Part shown: one piece after another, positions 41,638-52,184 of the stretch
How positions within the stretch are numbered: the first letter of the stretch is position 1
Layout: each line of letters begins with the position of its first letter
NCBI RefSeq assembly: GCF_020071995.1
Contig: NZ_JABWTK010000007.1
Location: forward strand, 1 to 64,000
Reading direction: 5' to 3'
DNA: 64,000 nt
Source of the DNA: Planococcus chinensis
GTDB taxonomy: Bacteria; Bacillota; Bacilli; Bacillales_A; Planococcaceae
Made by a program: the position numbers and the translations under genes
The notes under the pieces: model-generated
Databases searched by the model: none
What the model was told of the DNA's origin: nothing
What the model saw: the letters and a program-made list of their open reading frames with translations, nothing else

Positions 41638-42681
41638 TTAAATGAAATCAGAAAAAATTTTGCTATATTTTGGATGATCAACAAATCCACCACAAGCCAT
41701 CTGCATCATTATTAAATGCGGATTTTCATTTCCTTCAATTATTACAGGACCAGTTTCGGTTAGCGCAATGTCCCATCCTATGAAGTCATAGGAGAACAAA
41801 GTTGCCGCATTTTTAACTGTTTCTTCGATGGCAGTACCATAGGGCAGTACCAAACCATGGAACTTCTCATTCGAGTCTGGATGACTTTGAAAGGCTAAAC
41901 CACCACTTTTTAAATAAGAACTTCCACTTCCAACTAATTCCCATCTATCTGTATCAATTGAAACAAACATTCCTCCTGAACTACCGTTATCAACAATAGC
42001 ACCTCCATATCCAAACCTCATTAATGCAGATGTTATTTCCGTGTGTTTTTCATCTCGGTTATAGTAAGTGTGCACTCTGATAGTGTTTATACTTTTCGAG
42101 TATACTTCATTAATTATGGGATGCTGAACTATTGTTTCTTGAAAAATAAAATCGAACTGATTAAGCAAATAAAATAGATTTAATATTTCTTTAGAATCTT
42201 CAATCATTTTTTCATCTATGATATAACTGTGGCTTCCGCCAACTCCATTTGTAGGCTTAATAAAAATCGAGGAAGAATTTGATTGCCTGAATAGTATCCG
42301 AATAATTTCCAATAGTTGTTTTTCGTTTTTCAATTCAACTTCTTCATTCATAAGAATCATTCTATTTCCTTTGTTATAAGCTAACATTTGTGGTGTCATA
42401 ATGTTATTGCTAATTAACACTTTACTAAATGAAATCTTATCTTCTAATTCTTTACTGCTTCCTCTTTTATAAAAGAATTCATTATAAATTTTCCAAATTT
42501 TTTTATGTCCAATATATTTTCTGTAATTGTTTGATTTTTTTTTATAGAGTAGACTAGTAAAATAATAAATTGGAATTTCTTTTTCTATTAAAGCACAATG
42601 AATGGCTTCTTTAACTATCTTAAAAATCGATTTACGGTTTTCATCTTCTATTATTGTTTGTAAGTAGCTTAAAATATTCAC
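41638..42681 (-). CDS. sugar-transfer-associated ATP-grasp protein (B)
   Basis: A 347-residue ATP-grasp protein of the same group as its downstream neighbour: FIKPTNGVGGSHSYII (ATP-lysine loop), SINTIRVHTYYNRD, and FIGWDIALTETGPVIIEGNENP (metal-binding strand). The start is GTG 42681 with GGGAG upstream. Two such genes in tandem suggest two successive amide ligations, or two alternatives, on a capsule sugar acid. AT-rich like the core. The target and added group are unknown. Confidence 0.82.
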   Translation of the reverse strand: MNILSYLQTIIEDENRKSIFKIVKEAIHCALIEKEIPIYYFTSLLYKKKSNNYRKYIGHKKIWKIYNEFFYKRGSSKELEDKISFSKVLISNNIMTPQMLAYNKGNRMILMNEEVELKNEKQLLEIIRILFRQSNSSSIFIKPTNGVGGSHSYIIDEKMIEDSKEILNLFYLLNQFDFIFQETIVQHPIINEVYSKSINTIRVHTYYNRDEKHTEITSALMRFGYGGAIVDNGSSGGMFVSIDTDRWELVGSGSSYLKSGGLAFQSHPDSNEKFHGLVLPYGTAIEETVKNAATLFSYDFIGWDIALTETGPVIIEGNENPHLIMMQMACGGFVDHPKYSKIFSDFI

Positions 42682-43139
42682 AAAGAAACTCCCATCGCCA
42701 TATATTAAATGTAAATATATAAATTAGTTCTACCTTATAAAAATGAACTTTGGATGCTAGCTGTTCTACTTTTGTAAATTCAGATATTTAGACATTAGCA
42801 GCACGTTATTAATTCTTACATTCAATACATGAGGCACCATCTATCCATTTTTTGGAATACTTATAAGTAATCTTTTTAGTTATTTTAGATTTTCTAATAT
42901 AATTACTGATACTTTAAGAAATCGTAAAGGAAGTTATTCCATGTATAAAACCGCAAACAATTACTTTATAATCTATTTAGTAGGATTAATATGAATTAAC
43001 TTAAAAACTGTTTTAAAATCCCAAAATTTCCATAGTAAATTTTTTTAGGAAACATCGGCTCTTTCAAATAATTTAACTCTAGTAGTTAGTAATTTTTCTG
43101 CTTCTTAAAATAGAAGATAGATTAGTAGTGATAAGTGAA
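42682..43139. other. 458-bp AT-rich gap with a possible coding remnant
   Basis: A minus-strand frame ending at TAA 42809-42811 reads SKITKKITYKYSKKWIDGAS then CIECKN, about 34 codons without a start. It looks protein-like but unrecognised. No promoter or terminator stands out. Confidence 0.35.
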
Positions 43140-43703
43140 TTAATTTATTCTTTTGGATGTCATAAAAGCTACACCGTCTTTAGTTGCTTCTGTCATATCT
43201 CTAATCCTTTGTGTCTTCGTTAAGTTTGATTCTTTCCACTTCCTATCGAATATAGTGGTCGATTCTATTATTTTATTGTTTTCCCCTAAATAATTATCAA
43301 TGGATTTAATAAACCTAGCAGGATTACCCGCTACAACTGAATTACTTTTTACGTCTTTAGATACAACACTGCCTGCACCAATCACTACGTTGTCACCAAT
43401 TTGCACATTCGGCAAAACAATACTATTAGCACCAATAAAAACATTGTTACCAATTGTAACTCTTCCAAGTTTTGTGTATCCTAAAAAAGGCTTTAAACTT
43501 GCATCATGTGCTAAAATATGAACCCTTGGAGCTAATATTACATTATCGCCAATTGTAATTAACTCGCAGTGTGACGGGTCAATTTTAACTTCTTCTTGTC
43601 TACTGAAATTTTTCCCTACTTTTAATCCAGCTTCTATTAATTCTGAAATTGGGACTTCTCCTCTAACTGCCTTTTTTAATTTCATTCTCAAATTGGAAAA
43701 CAT
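43140..43703 (-). CDS. hexapeptide-repeat acyltransferase (CapG/WbbJ-like)
   Basis: This 187-residue left-handed beta-helix protein has typical hexapeptide turns ([20 protein letters not shown] then [17 protein letters not shown]) and the usual closing NPARFIKSI. It should O- or N-acetylate a capsule sugar using acetyl-CoA, with the catalytic His in the HILAHDAS segment. I prefer the ATG at 43703 (AAGGTG 9 bases upstream) to the GTG at 43715, which abuts that site. It is isolated by gaps of several hundred bases on both sides, as often seen in recombining capsule cores. Confidence 0.85.
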   Translation of the reverse strand: MFSNLRMKLKKAVRGEVPISELIEAGLKVGKNFSRQEEVKIDPSHCELITIGDNVILAPRVHILAHDASLKPFLGYTKLGRVTIGNNVFIGANSIVLPNVQIGDNVVIGAGSVVSKDVKSNSVVAGNPARFIKSIDNYLGENNKIIESTTIFDRKWKESNLTKTQRIRDMTEATKDGVAFMTSKRIN

Positions 43704-44655
43704 AAAGTCGTTCACCTTCTCTTTACATAATATGTATCAAAATCTTTACTTTATACCTTTCTAATACAATTATTAAAACAAATTTTCAAATTATAAATTG
43801 TCGTTTTTTACTTATCAATAAAAATATTTAAAGGTTAAAAATATAATTTACACTTTATGAAAATAATTTAATTATTTTTGCTACTTTTATATTTAATATT
43901 TTTTACCAATAAACAATTCATCGATTACCAATTTTCATGCCACATTTAAAAGCTCTTCTTTAAGTAATTTTTATCGATTTTTATTATAAAAGTATAGAAG
44001 AGGAATAATTTTTTTAGCTATTAAAACCAAGTATAGATACTCTAAGTGATTTCTTGTATACAAAAGGATATAAACTTTAAGATATCACTTGAACATTCAT
44101 TAATTTAATTGAAGCCAAATTATATATTTTAAGCAACATCTTTTTTTAATAAATAGTTGTACTTATATAATTTAGATAAAATGAGAATCACTCAAAAAAT
44201 TTGAGCTCAAAACAATTGAAACTCATAACAAATTGAATGAGGATCTCCATACTATTTGTCCTGTAAGTTAAATGAAATTGATTATTCTATTGAAAGGCTT
44301 GCTACATATTCACCACATTCTTATCAAAATAACAAAGTGAGAGTAAAGATGTTATAACAAGAGAAAATTTATTAAATCTTCCAAGTTCAAAATAAGCTTT
44401 TCATCGATTTTTTAATAAATATATGGAGACTAAATTTGAACTCTCATCATTCGTTAATTTTTGTGACCTTTAAAATTCGGTACAAGTTGTTGTAGCATAA
44501 CTATAAAGAGTTATTACGGTAAATTAAACTAATTTAAACTTGACCTCTATGGACTCTTTGTCATTCCTATATTAATTAGGGTAAAAAACTAGTGAATATG
44601 ATGTTAATAACATCCTCGATAAATAACAAGTAATTTACTTGTAAAAAAGTTTTTA
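43704..44655. other. about 950-bp AT-rich gap, possible decayed gene
   Basis: No intact frame is visible. On the plus strand 44185-44271 reads ESLKKFELKTIETHNKLNED then LHTICPVS and stops, and an adjacent frame continues with NEIDYSIERLATYSPHSYQN. Both look like broken coding sequence but are not recognised. Confidence 0.4.
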
Positions 44656-46068
44656 TTATATATTTTTAACTTTCTTATTTATTGTATTATAAATTTTATT
44701 AGTAATTCTGTTAACTTCTTTAAAGTTTATAATAAGAATGATTATTAAAATAAGAATATGGAATAAAATTTCCGTTTTTAGGTTTATGTACATAACTCCA
44801 ATTTGAATATTTATCGCAATAAGGGTAAATAGTATTTTTTTCGAATTTATTCGAAGTTCCACAAATTTCTTCGTTTCTTTTACTCTTATTAACCAAATTA
44901 TTAAAAAGCTCAACATAGTGCTTATAGCTGCTCCAATGGTCCCTATTATAGGTATTAAAATAATATTAAAAATAATGTTGAAGATAGCTCCAACTGAAGA
45001 GGTTTTAAAAACACCGCCCGTTTTCTTTGCTACTATATAATTAGTACCTAAAAACCCAGAAAAACTTGAAAAGATCACTCCAAGAAGTAAATATGGAACA
45101 AATATCCATGCCTCATAATATTCAGATGCAACAAGATGTGTCATAATAAATTTTAAAAAAATTAACAGTACTGAAGTAAATATCAAAATAGTTGGTGCGA
45201 ATAAGTTAAATATATCGGAAAAAAATTTCGATTTATTTTCTGACTTTTCCTCTTCAATTGCCGACATTTGCCATGCTTGAAAGAATATTGAATTAACTAC
45301 TGTAAGAACACTTGGAATTTTATTAGCTACTGCGTAAAGCCCATTAGCACTTGATCCTAGGAAATATAAAATTAAATACCTATCTGATAAACTCATCACC
45401 CACCACATTAGCGAATTAGGTATTAATGGGATACTATAAATAAGCATTTCCTTTATTAAAACTATATTTATCTTTTTGATTACTATATCTCGATAAATAT
45501 TGCTCTTAATTACTACTAAAAGGCTACTAAAGATATTAGCCATTATCAATGAGGTTAAATATCCTAATATACCTGTATGAAATACAGCTAACAAAACTAA
45601 ATTCGAGCAAAGAAGAACGATTGCATTAATAATCCCGCTAAAAGCAAATAATTTCACAAGTCCCTTTGCTCTAACATACTGGGTCACTACAGCATTAAAG
45701 GACTGAAAAAACAGCAAAGTGTAAAAATACGGAAGATACTTATCAAATGGCAAAGCATAGAGAAATAATGGATAAAGTACTAATGAGATAACAAAACCCG
45801 TTAGTACTACTACTAACGAATTTGTTAACACAGATTGCTCATCATAATTTTTATCCATTACAAATCTAAATACTGAATCAAAAATACTCAACGTAATAAC
45901 AGGCAGCAAAAGTCCTATTGTGGTAGTAAGTAAGTCCACAAGTCCAAATTCACTCTGCGCCAAATAAGCTGTATATAATGGCAGAAGAAAAAATACAATT
46001 ATTTTAGATCCTAAATTTCCTATTGCAAAAATCAGTGTATTATTTATAAGCTTTTTATAATTATTCAT
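44656..46068 (-). CDS. Wzx-type polysaccharide flippase
   Basis: The 470-residue protein has about fourteen membrane helices and the MATE/PST-family opening NTLIFAIGNLGSKIIVFFLLPLY followed by LAQSEFGLVDLL. It would flip the undecaprenyl-linked repeat unit across the membrane. AAGG lies about 10 bases before the ATG. It sits downstream of the pyruvyl transferase and complements the Wzy polymerase at 48941, defining a Wzx/Wzy-dependent pathway. AT-rich codon use matches the core. Confidence 0.92.
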   Translation of the reverse strand: MNNYKKLINNTLIFAIGNLGSKIIVFFLLPLYTAYLAQSEFGLVDLLTTTIGLLLPVITLSIFDSVFRFVMDKNYDEQSVLTNSLVVVLTGFVISLVLYPLFLYALPFDKYLPYFYTLLFFQSFNAVVTQYVRAKGLVKLFAFSGIINAIVLLCSNLVLLAVFHTGILGYLTSLIMANIFSSLLVVIKSNIYRDIVIKKINIVLIKEMLIYSIPLIPNSLMWWVMSLSDRYLILYFLGSSANGLYAVANKIPSVLTVVNSIFFQAWQMSAIEEEKSENKSKFFSDIFNLFAPTILIFTSVLLIFLKFIMTHLVASEYYEAWIFVPYLLLGVIFSSFSGFLGTNYIVAKKTGGVFKTSSVGAIFNIIFNIILIPIIGTIGAAISTMLSFLIIWLIRVKETKKFVELRINSKKILFTLIAINIQIGVMYINLKTEILFHILILIIILIINFKEVNRITNKIYNTINKKVKNI

Positions 46069-46210
46069 TTGTAATCAACCTTGCTGCTTAAAAGTTTTAA
46101 TACTAAAATTTAAATTTATTATTACTGTATTCTATTTAATTCTTCAGGTTTTTTACTTAAATCGCGCTCATTATTTTCAAATGTTAACAAAATTCAATAA
46201 TATTATATAT

Positions 46211-47167
46211 TTAATCTAAAAACTGGTTTCGCCATAAGTTTATTTCCTTTTTATTCAAATTAATTTTTGTATAAATTTTTCCATCTATTATATTTGGAAG
46301 ATTCGAAATGTCATTTCTATCTAAAACGTTAAGATTAAAATCTTTTTGCTTTTCAATAGCTCTATTATCAATTCCTATGATTAAACTTCTTTTCTTTTTT
46401 TGCATAGCTCTAATACCAGCATGTAGTCTCGTTCCTATATAGTCTAAATCTTCATTTGAATCAAGAAGTTCGTCGTAACTTTTTAGAGTTGGGTCCACAA
46501 AAATTACAGAATCGTCTAAAGAATTAAGATACTCATAATCATCCGATCCTTGAATCCAAAAATAAACTTTATCGTAACTTTTTTTTAATATATTGATCAG
46601 TTCTTTATCTTTCTCCGGATTTCTACTATAGTCAGTTAATGTAAAAACAACATTTTTTGCTTTATGGATGGGAATAGATAAACAATGATTTTCAGTAAGC
46701 TCCCACATTGTTGGACACCCGGTATTATAAACATTATTTATCCCTATAGACTCTAATTTTTTTTTTGTATATGAATCTCTGACAGAATGATAAAAATCTT
46801 TACTTAATCCATTACTATAAATCTTATTAGTATAAAAGCCAGGTTCTTCCTGATAACTAGTCCATCCTACCCCCATTAAAACAACATTTTTAAAATTAAT
46901 TGCATCGATTAAGTTTATATTCCATTGATTACCTCTAAGTACACGATGCTTTGAGGTCAATAAATTTGTTCCAGCTACAAATGAAAAATTACTATTTTTT
47001 ATTATTCGTCGGCTGTATCTACTTAATTTTTCATGCGTAGGCAAATTTACAAACATAGTTTTATTGTTGAAAATCTTTGTAAGTTCTCGGTTAACTGAAT
47101 CGACAATAATTTCGTCTCCAATATTCAATGTTCCTACTGCTGTGTTAAGTACTGAAATCTGCTTCAT
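46211..47167 (-). CDS. polysaccharide pyruvyl transferase family protein
   Basis: This 318-residue protein begins with LNTAVGTLNIGDEIIVDSV, the N-terminal signature of the pyruvyl-transferase family (PF04230), and has the later TRLHAGIRAM and C-terminal segments. Members add a ketal-linked pyruvate to a sugar, making the polymer acidic. CAGGAGTG precedes the ATG. It lies between a glycosyltransferase and Wzx. SLH proteins such as the subtilase at 32814 need pyruvylated wall polymer, but that is normally the job of CsaB, so a capsule role is more likely here. Confidence 0.85.
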   Translation of the reverse strand: MKQISVLNTAVGTLNIGDEIIVDSVNRELTKIFNNKTMFVNLPTHEKLSRYSRRIIKNSNFSFVAGTNLLTSKHRVLRGNQWNINLIDAINFKNVVLMGVGWTSYQEEPGFYTNKIYSNGLSKDFYHSVRDSYTKKKLESIGINNVYNTGCPTMWELTENHCLSIPIHKAKNVVFTLTDYSRNPEKDKELINILKKSYDKVYFWIQGSDDYEYLNSLDDSVIFVDPTLKSYDELLDSNEDLDYIGTRLHAGIRAMQKKKRSLIIGIDNRAIEKQKDFNLNVLDRNDISNLPNIIDGKIYTKINLNKKEINLWRNQFLD

Positions 47168-47336
47168 TTATCTTCCACTCCTGTGCTTTAACTTTTTAAA
47201 TTTTTTTGGTTCTATTATTATTTTTTGATTTCTAAATTCAAAATAACAAATAATTTTTGTCATTTTTAAAAAATCATAAAACAAGTATTCAACATATAAT
47301 CAAGTTAGTTTTTTTAATGCTTTAATAATTAAATCC

Positions 47337-48458
47337 TTATTTATTTGGTTCGTCTAATAATTCTTCTATTTCTTTCACTGTTTTTTTCAATTTAAAGTAA
47401 TCGCTTCTTTCCGAGGCCTTTTGTTTATAATAGTTTTGCATTTTCTTATCAGTTAAGAATTCTCTTAAACCATTATAAAGATCTTGTTCAGTATTTTTGG
47501 TGATAATTCCGTATTCATTTTCTTCTCCGAGTATTTCTTTCATTCCAGAACATAAAGTTGTTATAACTGGTGTACCAACTATTAAAGATTCAGTTACAGC
47601 AGTGCTATATCCTTCTCTAAAAGAAGAGCATATAAATACATCACATTTAGCAATGTATTTATATGGATTCTCTTTAAAACCAACAATCGTCACATAATCT
47701 TCTAAATTATTCTTCTTTATTATTTGTCGATAAATTTTTTCTTCTTCTCCCTTACCGAGCAAGTATAAACGAAATTCAAATTTTTCTTCTACTAATTTAC
47801 TAATAATTTTTAAAAGTCTTATATAGCCTTTTTGTTCAGTAAATCTTCCTACTGAAATTAAATTTATTTTTTTTGAATCAAAATCTAAATCACTAACAAT
47901 TTCTAAAGACTTTTTTCGAATTAAACTGTCATCAACAGTATTATATTTAACTAAAAAGTTTTTATTGACACTTGGAAAAGTTTCTTCAAACGCTAGTTGT
48001 GCTGTTTCCGAAACAAAAATTGTTTTATCATATCTATCGTAAGTAAGAACTGCTTCTTCTTTACTTCTATATGTCGGAATAATCATTTTTTCATTGTTTA
48101 CTTCAATATGAACCCAATTCAATAAAGTCGTTTTTGGAAATGGACATCCCGATACTAATCGAGTTGTAGGTCCTTCTAGATAAGAAATAACAATATCATA
48201 TTCTTTTCTTATCATTAACTTATATAATTGTTTAGGTGATAAAAACTTAAATAAAATAGTGTTTCCTTTAAAACTCTTTTTAAAAAAAGATTCATGCTTA
48301 ATATTTTTATTTAAATAATTTTTATTAACCCCTTCATCAAATATAGTAAATAATGTTATATCATATTTTTTAGGATTTAAATTATTTAACAACGTTACTA
48401 ATACTTTTTCAGCTCCCCCACCATCTAGGTTTGGTATTGTAAATAAGATTTTTTTCAC
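47337..48458 (-). CDS. family 4 glycosyltransferase
   Basis: The 373-residue GT-B enzyme opens KKILFTIPNLDGGGAEKVL (donor-fold glycine loop) and has the GT4 signature LISVGRFTEQKGYIRLLKI and EGYSTAVTESLIVGTPVI (nucleotide-sugar binding Glu). I chose the GTG at 48458 with GAGGTG 6 bases upstream rather than the earlier ATG. It transfers a hexose or related sugar with retention onto the lipid-linked repeat unit. AT-rich core gene. Confidence 0.88.
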   Translation of the reverse strand: MKKILFTIPNLDGGGAEKVLVTLLNNLNPKKYDITLFTIFDEGVNKNYLNKNIKHESFFKKSFKGNTILFKFLSPKQLYKLMIRKEYDIVISYLEGPTTRLVSGCPFPKTTLLNWVHIEVNNEKMIIPTYRSKEEAVLTYDRYDKTIFVSETAQLAFEETFPSVNKNFLVKYNTVDDSLIRKKSLEIVSDLDFDSKKINLISVGRFTEQKGYIRLLKIISKLVEEKFEFRLYLLGKGEEEKIYRQIIKKNNLEDYVTIVGFKENPYKYIAKCDVFICSSFREGYSTAVTESLIVGTPVITTLCSGMKEILGEENEYGIITKNTEQDLYNGLREFLTDKKMQNYYKQKASERSDYFKLKKTVKEIEELLDEPNK

Positions 48459-48940
48459 TGAATTCACCTCTTTTATTTTCATTCTAAGAAGAAGAGCAAT
48501 TTTCTAAAAAAATAAATTTTAAAATTGAAAATATATAAAAAAGTGATAATATATAGAAAATTTAGCTCTGATTAATTTGATTAAAATATGATTACTACTA
48601 AGAATTTTTTCTTATAGACTTTATATAATATCGAAATCCTGCGAAAACCTTATAGCTTCTAATTACATGGAAATCGCACTTCTTCTATGGAAGTGTATTT
48701 AAAATTTCAGCCCTTCACGTATTTTAAAACTAAATTTTTTAAAACAAATTATTATATTACATTAAAATTAATGTTTTTTCATTAATAACACTACCCTTCT
48801 CCTGCCAGATCAACTAGATATCAAAAAGAGACGGCTCTATAGAGTTCCACAGTTATTGAGGAAAAGAGTTAATTTTTTAAAAATAATTTGCAGATTATTT
48901 TTCTACATAAAAATTTAATACACTATTTCTTTTATAAGCT
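48459..48940. other. 482-bp AT-rich gap, nothing recognised
   Basis: No gene, hairpin with T-run or repeat was recognised between the Wzy gene and the glycosyltransferase. It may include a secondary promoter. Confidence 0.4.
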
Positions 48941-50095
48941 TTAATAATTGTAATTGTAAAATTCACCAACCTGAAATATATGATTAAAAACTTCATAAAA
49001 GTTCTTATATTGATATAAATAAAATACTAAGTAAAATACAATGCATAACAATATCATTATATTTCTATACTTATTACTTATTACGTTATAGAGTATCCAA
49101 ACTAACGATAATATATTAAAAGGCAAGAAAAAATAAGATAATCTAGCAAATAAATTTGCCCCACCAAAATATCCCGGGATGATAAATAATAAACCTAGTA
49201 TGGAAGCGTTTATGCTAATATTAACTAAATTATTTCGATATTTATTTATCGTTTTTCTATAATACCAAGAAATTAAAGGAACAACTGAGAGTACAAGTAT
49301 TCTCAGAATACTGCCTCCTTCAGTTTCTAAAAAAGATTCTTCTTGATATTTTTTTCCAGTAATTTCTGAAGTTACTCCAATAAGGGCAGCTACCAAATAT
49401 TCGTAAAAGATAACCGCAAATGCTGTTAAAAATACTAAAAATAAAACTTTCTTAGACCATACTTTTTTCCTAAATAGAGGAAGTAATAAAAACAACAGTA
49501 TGTATGGGTGAAACGTAGAAGCTAAAAAAATTATAAGAAAAAAAGTTTTTAATTTATTTGCTATTAAATATTTAATTGCTAGTATCCCAATCGACATAGC
49601 CAAGGTTTGTTTTATAGCAGCCATTCCAAATATATATAGCCCAGAAGTCAAGAATAAATAAACACTCAAGCTGAATTTATATGCATATGAATGATAAAAA
49701 TAAATAAACGTTCCCACATAAATTAATGAACTTGCAAATATAAGTATTTGAGGATTTTCACCAAAAAGAATTTTTAAAATCATTTGGTATATTTCAAATC
49801 CAGGATAAGCACCTAAAGAATAATCTATTTCTATTAATGAAGATAGGTCGTCACTAACGCTATAATAGAATAAATACATATATAGAGATGTATCATTAAA
49901 AGAAGTACGTAATCCCGCAAATATAGTTAAAATACTTATTATTAATAAAATAATAAATAAAGAAATTATTTTTTCATCTTTTAACTTTATATTCTTACCT
50001 TTACTGGTGGTAATTAAGTCCTTGTTATAGTTGCTCTTATTAGTAAATAATGCAATGAATGAAACTATTGTTAAAAGTAAACTCAAATAAAGCAT
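48941..50095 (-). CDS. EpsG/Wzy-type O-antigen/capsule polymerase
   Basis: The 384-residue protein has about ten to twelve membrane helices and the EpsG-family pattern FAGLRTSFNDTSLYMYLF near helix 2, with a large extracellular loop preceding GFEIYQMILK. It would link repeat units on the outer face of the membrane. It is identified by topology and the conserved Arg/Asp loop rather than by strong sequence identity, which is normal for this family. It is downstream of the GT2 gene by 53 bases. Confidence 0.85.
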   Translation of the reverse strand: MLYLSLLLTIVSFIALFTNKSNYNKDLITTSKGKNIKLKDEKIISLFIILLIISILTIFAGLRTSFNDTSLYMYLFYYSVSDDLSSLIEIDYSLGAYPGFEIYQMILKILFGENPQILIFASSLIYVGTFIYFYHSYAYKFSLSVYLFLTSGLYIFGMAAIKQTLAMSIGILAIKYLIANKLKTFFLIIFLASTFHPYILLFLLLPLFRKKVWSKKVLFLVFLTAFAVIFYEYLVAALIGVTSEITGKKYQEESFLETEGGSILRILVLSVVPLISWYYRKTINKYRNNLVNISINASILGLLFIIPGYFGGANLFARLSYFFLPFNILSLVWILYNVISNKYRNIMILLCIVFYLVFYLYQYKNFYEVFNHIFQVGEFYNYNY

Positions 50096-50148
50096 TTAAT
50101 TAACCACTTTCTTTTTTTATTTATTACTTTATTAGTTTTACAAAGTTC

Positions 50149-50964
50149 TTATGCATGAGTTGCCTTCTTTTTATTACGATGTAAAAATTCATATAGTTTA
50201 GAAGGAACAAATGCTAGAATAAAAGGTCTTAATACAAAAATATAATTTTTATAAGGAATATTAAGCATTCTAAACCCGATCCACTTAACTCTTGTTTCAT
50301 TAATTCTATTTTTAAAAGTTTTTCTGTTTGTTGCATCTCTATCGTCGCGCATTTTGTATAAATTTTCTTTAATATTGTATCCTTTATAGCCTTTACTATA
50401 AATTTTGAACCACAAATGATAATCTTCTACACGTAATAATTTTGAATCTATTGTATAACCTTCAACTTCATCAAATATTTCTTTTCTAACCATAGTAGTG
50501 GCATGACAAAAAGGAGTCCCTTTTATAAAATTTGAATTTTTAGGAGTTTGAGAAACATTTGTACAACCCCAGCCACCTTCTGAATCAAAAAAAGTCATGT
50601 CTGTGCCTACAAAAGCAAACTCTATATTAGTATCTAAAAAAGAAACTTCTTTCTCTAACCTAGTAGGCTCAGATATATCGTCTCCATCTTGTCTTGCAAT
50701 ATACTTTCCATCTGCTATTTCCAAACATTTGTTTAATGTAAAATTAAGACCCATATTTTTTTTATTTTTTATAACTACTATCTTTCCTGGATATTTTTCC
50801 ATATAATCTCTAGCTATATTATAGGTTCTATCCATAGATCCATCATCACACATTATTAAATTCCAATCCTCAAAAGTTTGATGCAATATTGAATCAATAC
50901 TTTCCGATAAGTATTTTTCGCAATTGTATATTCCCATGATGATTGATACTTTTGGTTTGCACAT
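50149..50964 (-). CDS. family 2 glycosyltransferase
   Basis: This 271-residue GT-A enzyme starts KVSIIMGIYNCEKYLSESI, has the metal-binding DDGS of MCDDGSMDRTY and QDGDD later (ARQDGDDISEPTRLEKE), the typical inverting GT2 set. It has no membrane helix except a weakly hydrophobic C-terminal stretch. AGGGAGTG precedes the ATG. It is one of three core glycosyltransferases, consistent with a repeat unit of about four sugars when the initiating transferase is counted. Confidence 0.9.
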   Translation of the reverse strand: MCKPKVSIIMGIYNCEKYLSESIDSILHQTFEDWNLIMCDDGSMDRTYNIARDYMEKYPGKIVVIKNKKNMGLNFTLNKCLEIADGKYIARQDGDDISEPTRLEKEVSFLDTNIEFAFVGTDMTFFDSEGGWGCTNVSQTPKNSNFIKGTPFCHATTMVRKEIFDEVEGYTIDSKLLRVEDYHLWFKIYSKGYKGYNIKENLYKMRDDRDATNRKTFKNRINETRVKWIGFRMLNIPYKNYIFVLRPFILAFVPSKLYEFLHRNKKKATHA

Positions 50965-51021
50965 TTACTTCACTCCCTAAAATATATGGGATAAACCTGT
51001 TCCTTGTATCAAGTAATATAA

Positions 51022-52149
51022 TCAAACTATTTCATAAATTTTTTTTAATTCCTTTTTAACATTAGAAACAGTATGGGTTTCGATATATCTTAAAGCTTCT
51101 CTACCAAGTCTTTTTCGAAGACTTTTATTTTTATACAATTCAATAATTTTATTTTTAAGAATATCTCTATCATTCACTTCAATTAAAAAACCGTTTATTC
51201 CATTATTAACTAACTCCCTATGCCCTCTATTTAAAGAAGTAATAACAGGTTTTTCACATAACATAGCTTCCATAATATTTAAAGGCAATCCTTCTCTATA
51301 GCTCATAGAAATAACTATATCAGAAATATTAACGTATTTTTCCAAATTATTTTTGTAGCCTAGAAATTCTACTATGTTTTCCATATCTAACGATTTAACT
51401 AAAAATCTTAATTCATTTTCTAATGGACCATTACCGGCGAGCAATAGTTTTAGATTAGGAATTTTCTTATTAACTTCAAACACGGCATTTATTAATGTTT
51501 TTTGATTTTTATTTTTGTTAAGTTCTCCTGTACAAAGAATAATAAATTGACTTTCTGAATAACCAAGTTTTCTTTTTAATTCCATATATTCTTCCTCAGA
51601 ATAGGAATAATATTTTTCATTATCCACCCCTACTCCAGGTATATAAAAAATATTGGTTCTCATCTTTTTTCTAGCAAAATCATAATCTTCCTTTGTTATT
51701 GTTATTAATTTATCGGTATATCTAGACAACCATTTTTCAATTGGGTAATAAATTAACCAGTTAATGAATGGTGCACCTTTATAGAAATGAAATCCATGAG
51801 CAGTATAATAAACCTTAGATCCTTCTTTTTTTCTAGCATGCTTAGCAGCAACTCTAGTGATTACTCCTCCCATAGGAGTATTACAATGAATTACATCATA
51901 ATTATTCTTTTCTATTATTTTTTTCAACATTTTATAGGTTACTATATTTGATTTGCTTAATGGAGAGCGATTAAATGGAAGATCAAAAATCTTATCTACA
52001 TTTTCAAGGTTTAAACCATTTTTTTCATGCAAATTATTTCGAGCAGCTAAATGGACAATATAGCCCTCATCTTTAAGAATTTTTATTAGTGGTTTATGAA
52101 ATTGAGCTATATGACTTTGTACCGTAGCTATTAATAATACTTTTTTCAA
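51022..52149 (-). CDS. family 4 glycosyltransferase (EpsD-like)
   Basis: The 375-residue GT-B enzyme opens KKVLLIATVQSHIAQFHKPL with the GT4-type NTPMGGVITRVAAKHAR loop. The donor motif is ILCTGELNKNKNQKTLINA followed by EGLPLNIMEAMLCEKPVI with the conserved Glu. It resembles EpsD-type transferases that add a GlcNAc-like sugar early in the repeat. The gene follows the Asn-synthetase-like gene by 35 bases. Sugar specificity cannot be assigned by reading. Confidence 0.9.
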   Translation of the reverse strand: MKKVLLIATVQSHIAQFHKPLIKILKDEGYIVHLAARNNLHEKNGLNLENVDKIFDLPFNRSPLSKSNIVTYKMLKKIIEKNNYDVIHCNTPMGGVITRVAAKHARKKEGSKVYYTAHGFHFYKGAPFINWLIYYPIEKWLSRYTDKLITITKEDYDFARKKMRTNIFYIPGVGVDNEKYYSYSEEEYMELKRKLGYSESQFIILCTGELNKNKNQKTLINAVFEVNKKIPNLKLLLAGNGPLENELRFLVKSLDMENIVEFLGYKNNLEKYVNISDIVISMSYREGLPLNIMEAMLCEKPVITSLNRGHRELVNNGINGFLIEVNDRDILKNKIIELYKNKSLRKRLGREALRYIETHTVSNVKKELKKIYEIV

Positions 52150-52184
52150 TATTAAAAACTCCTATTTTGCTTTTCTAAATCAAT

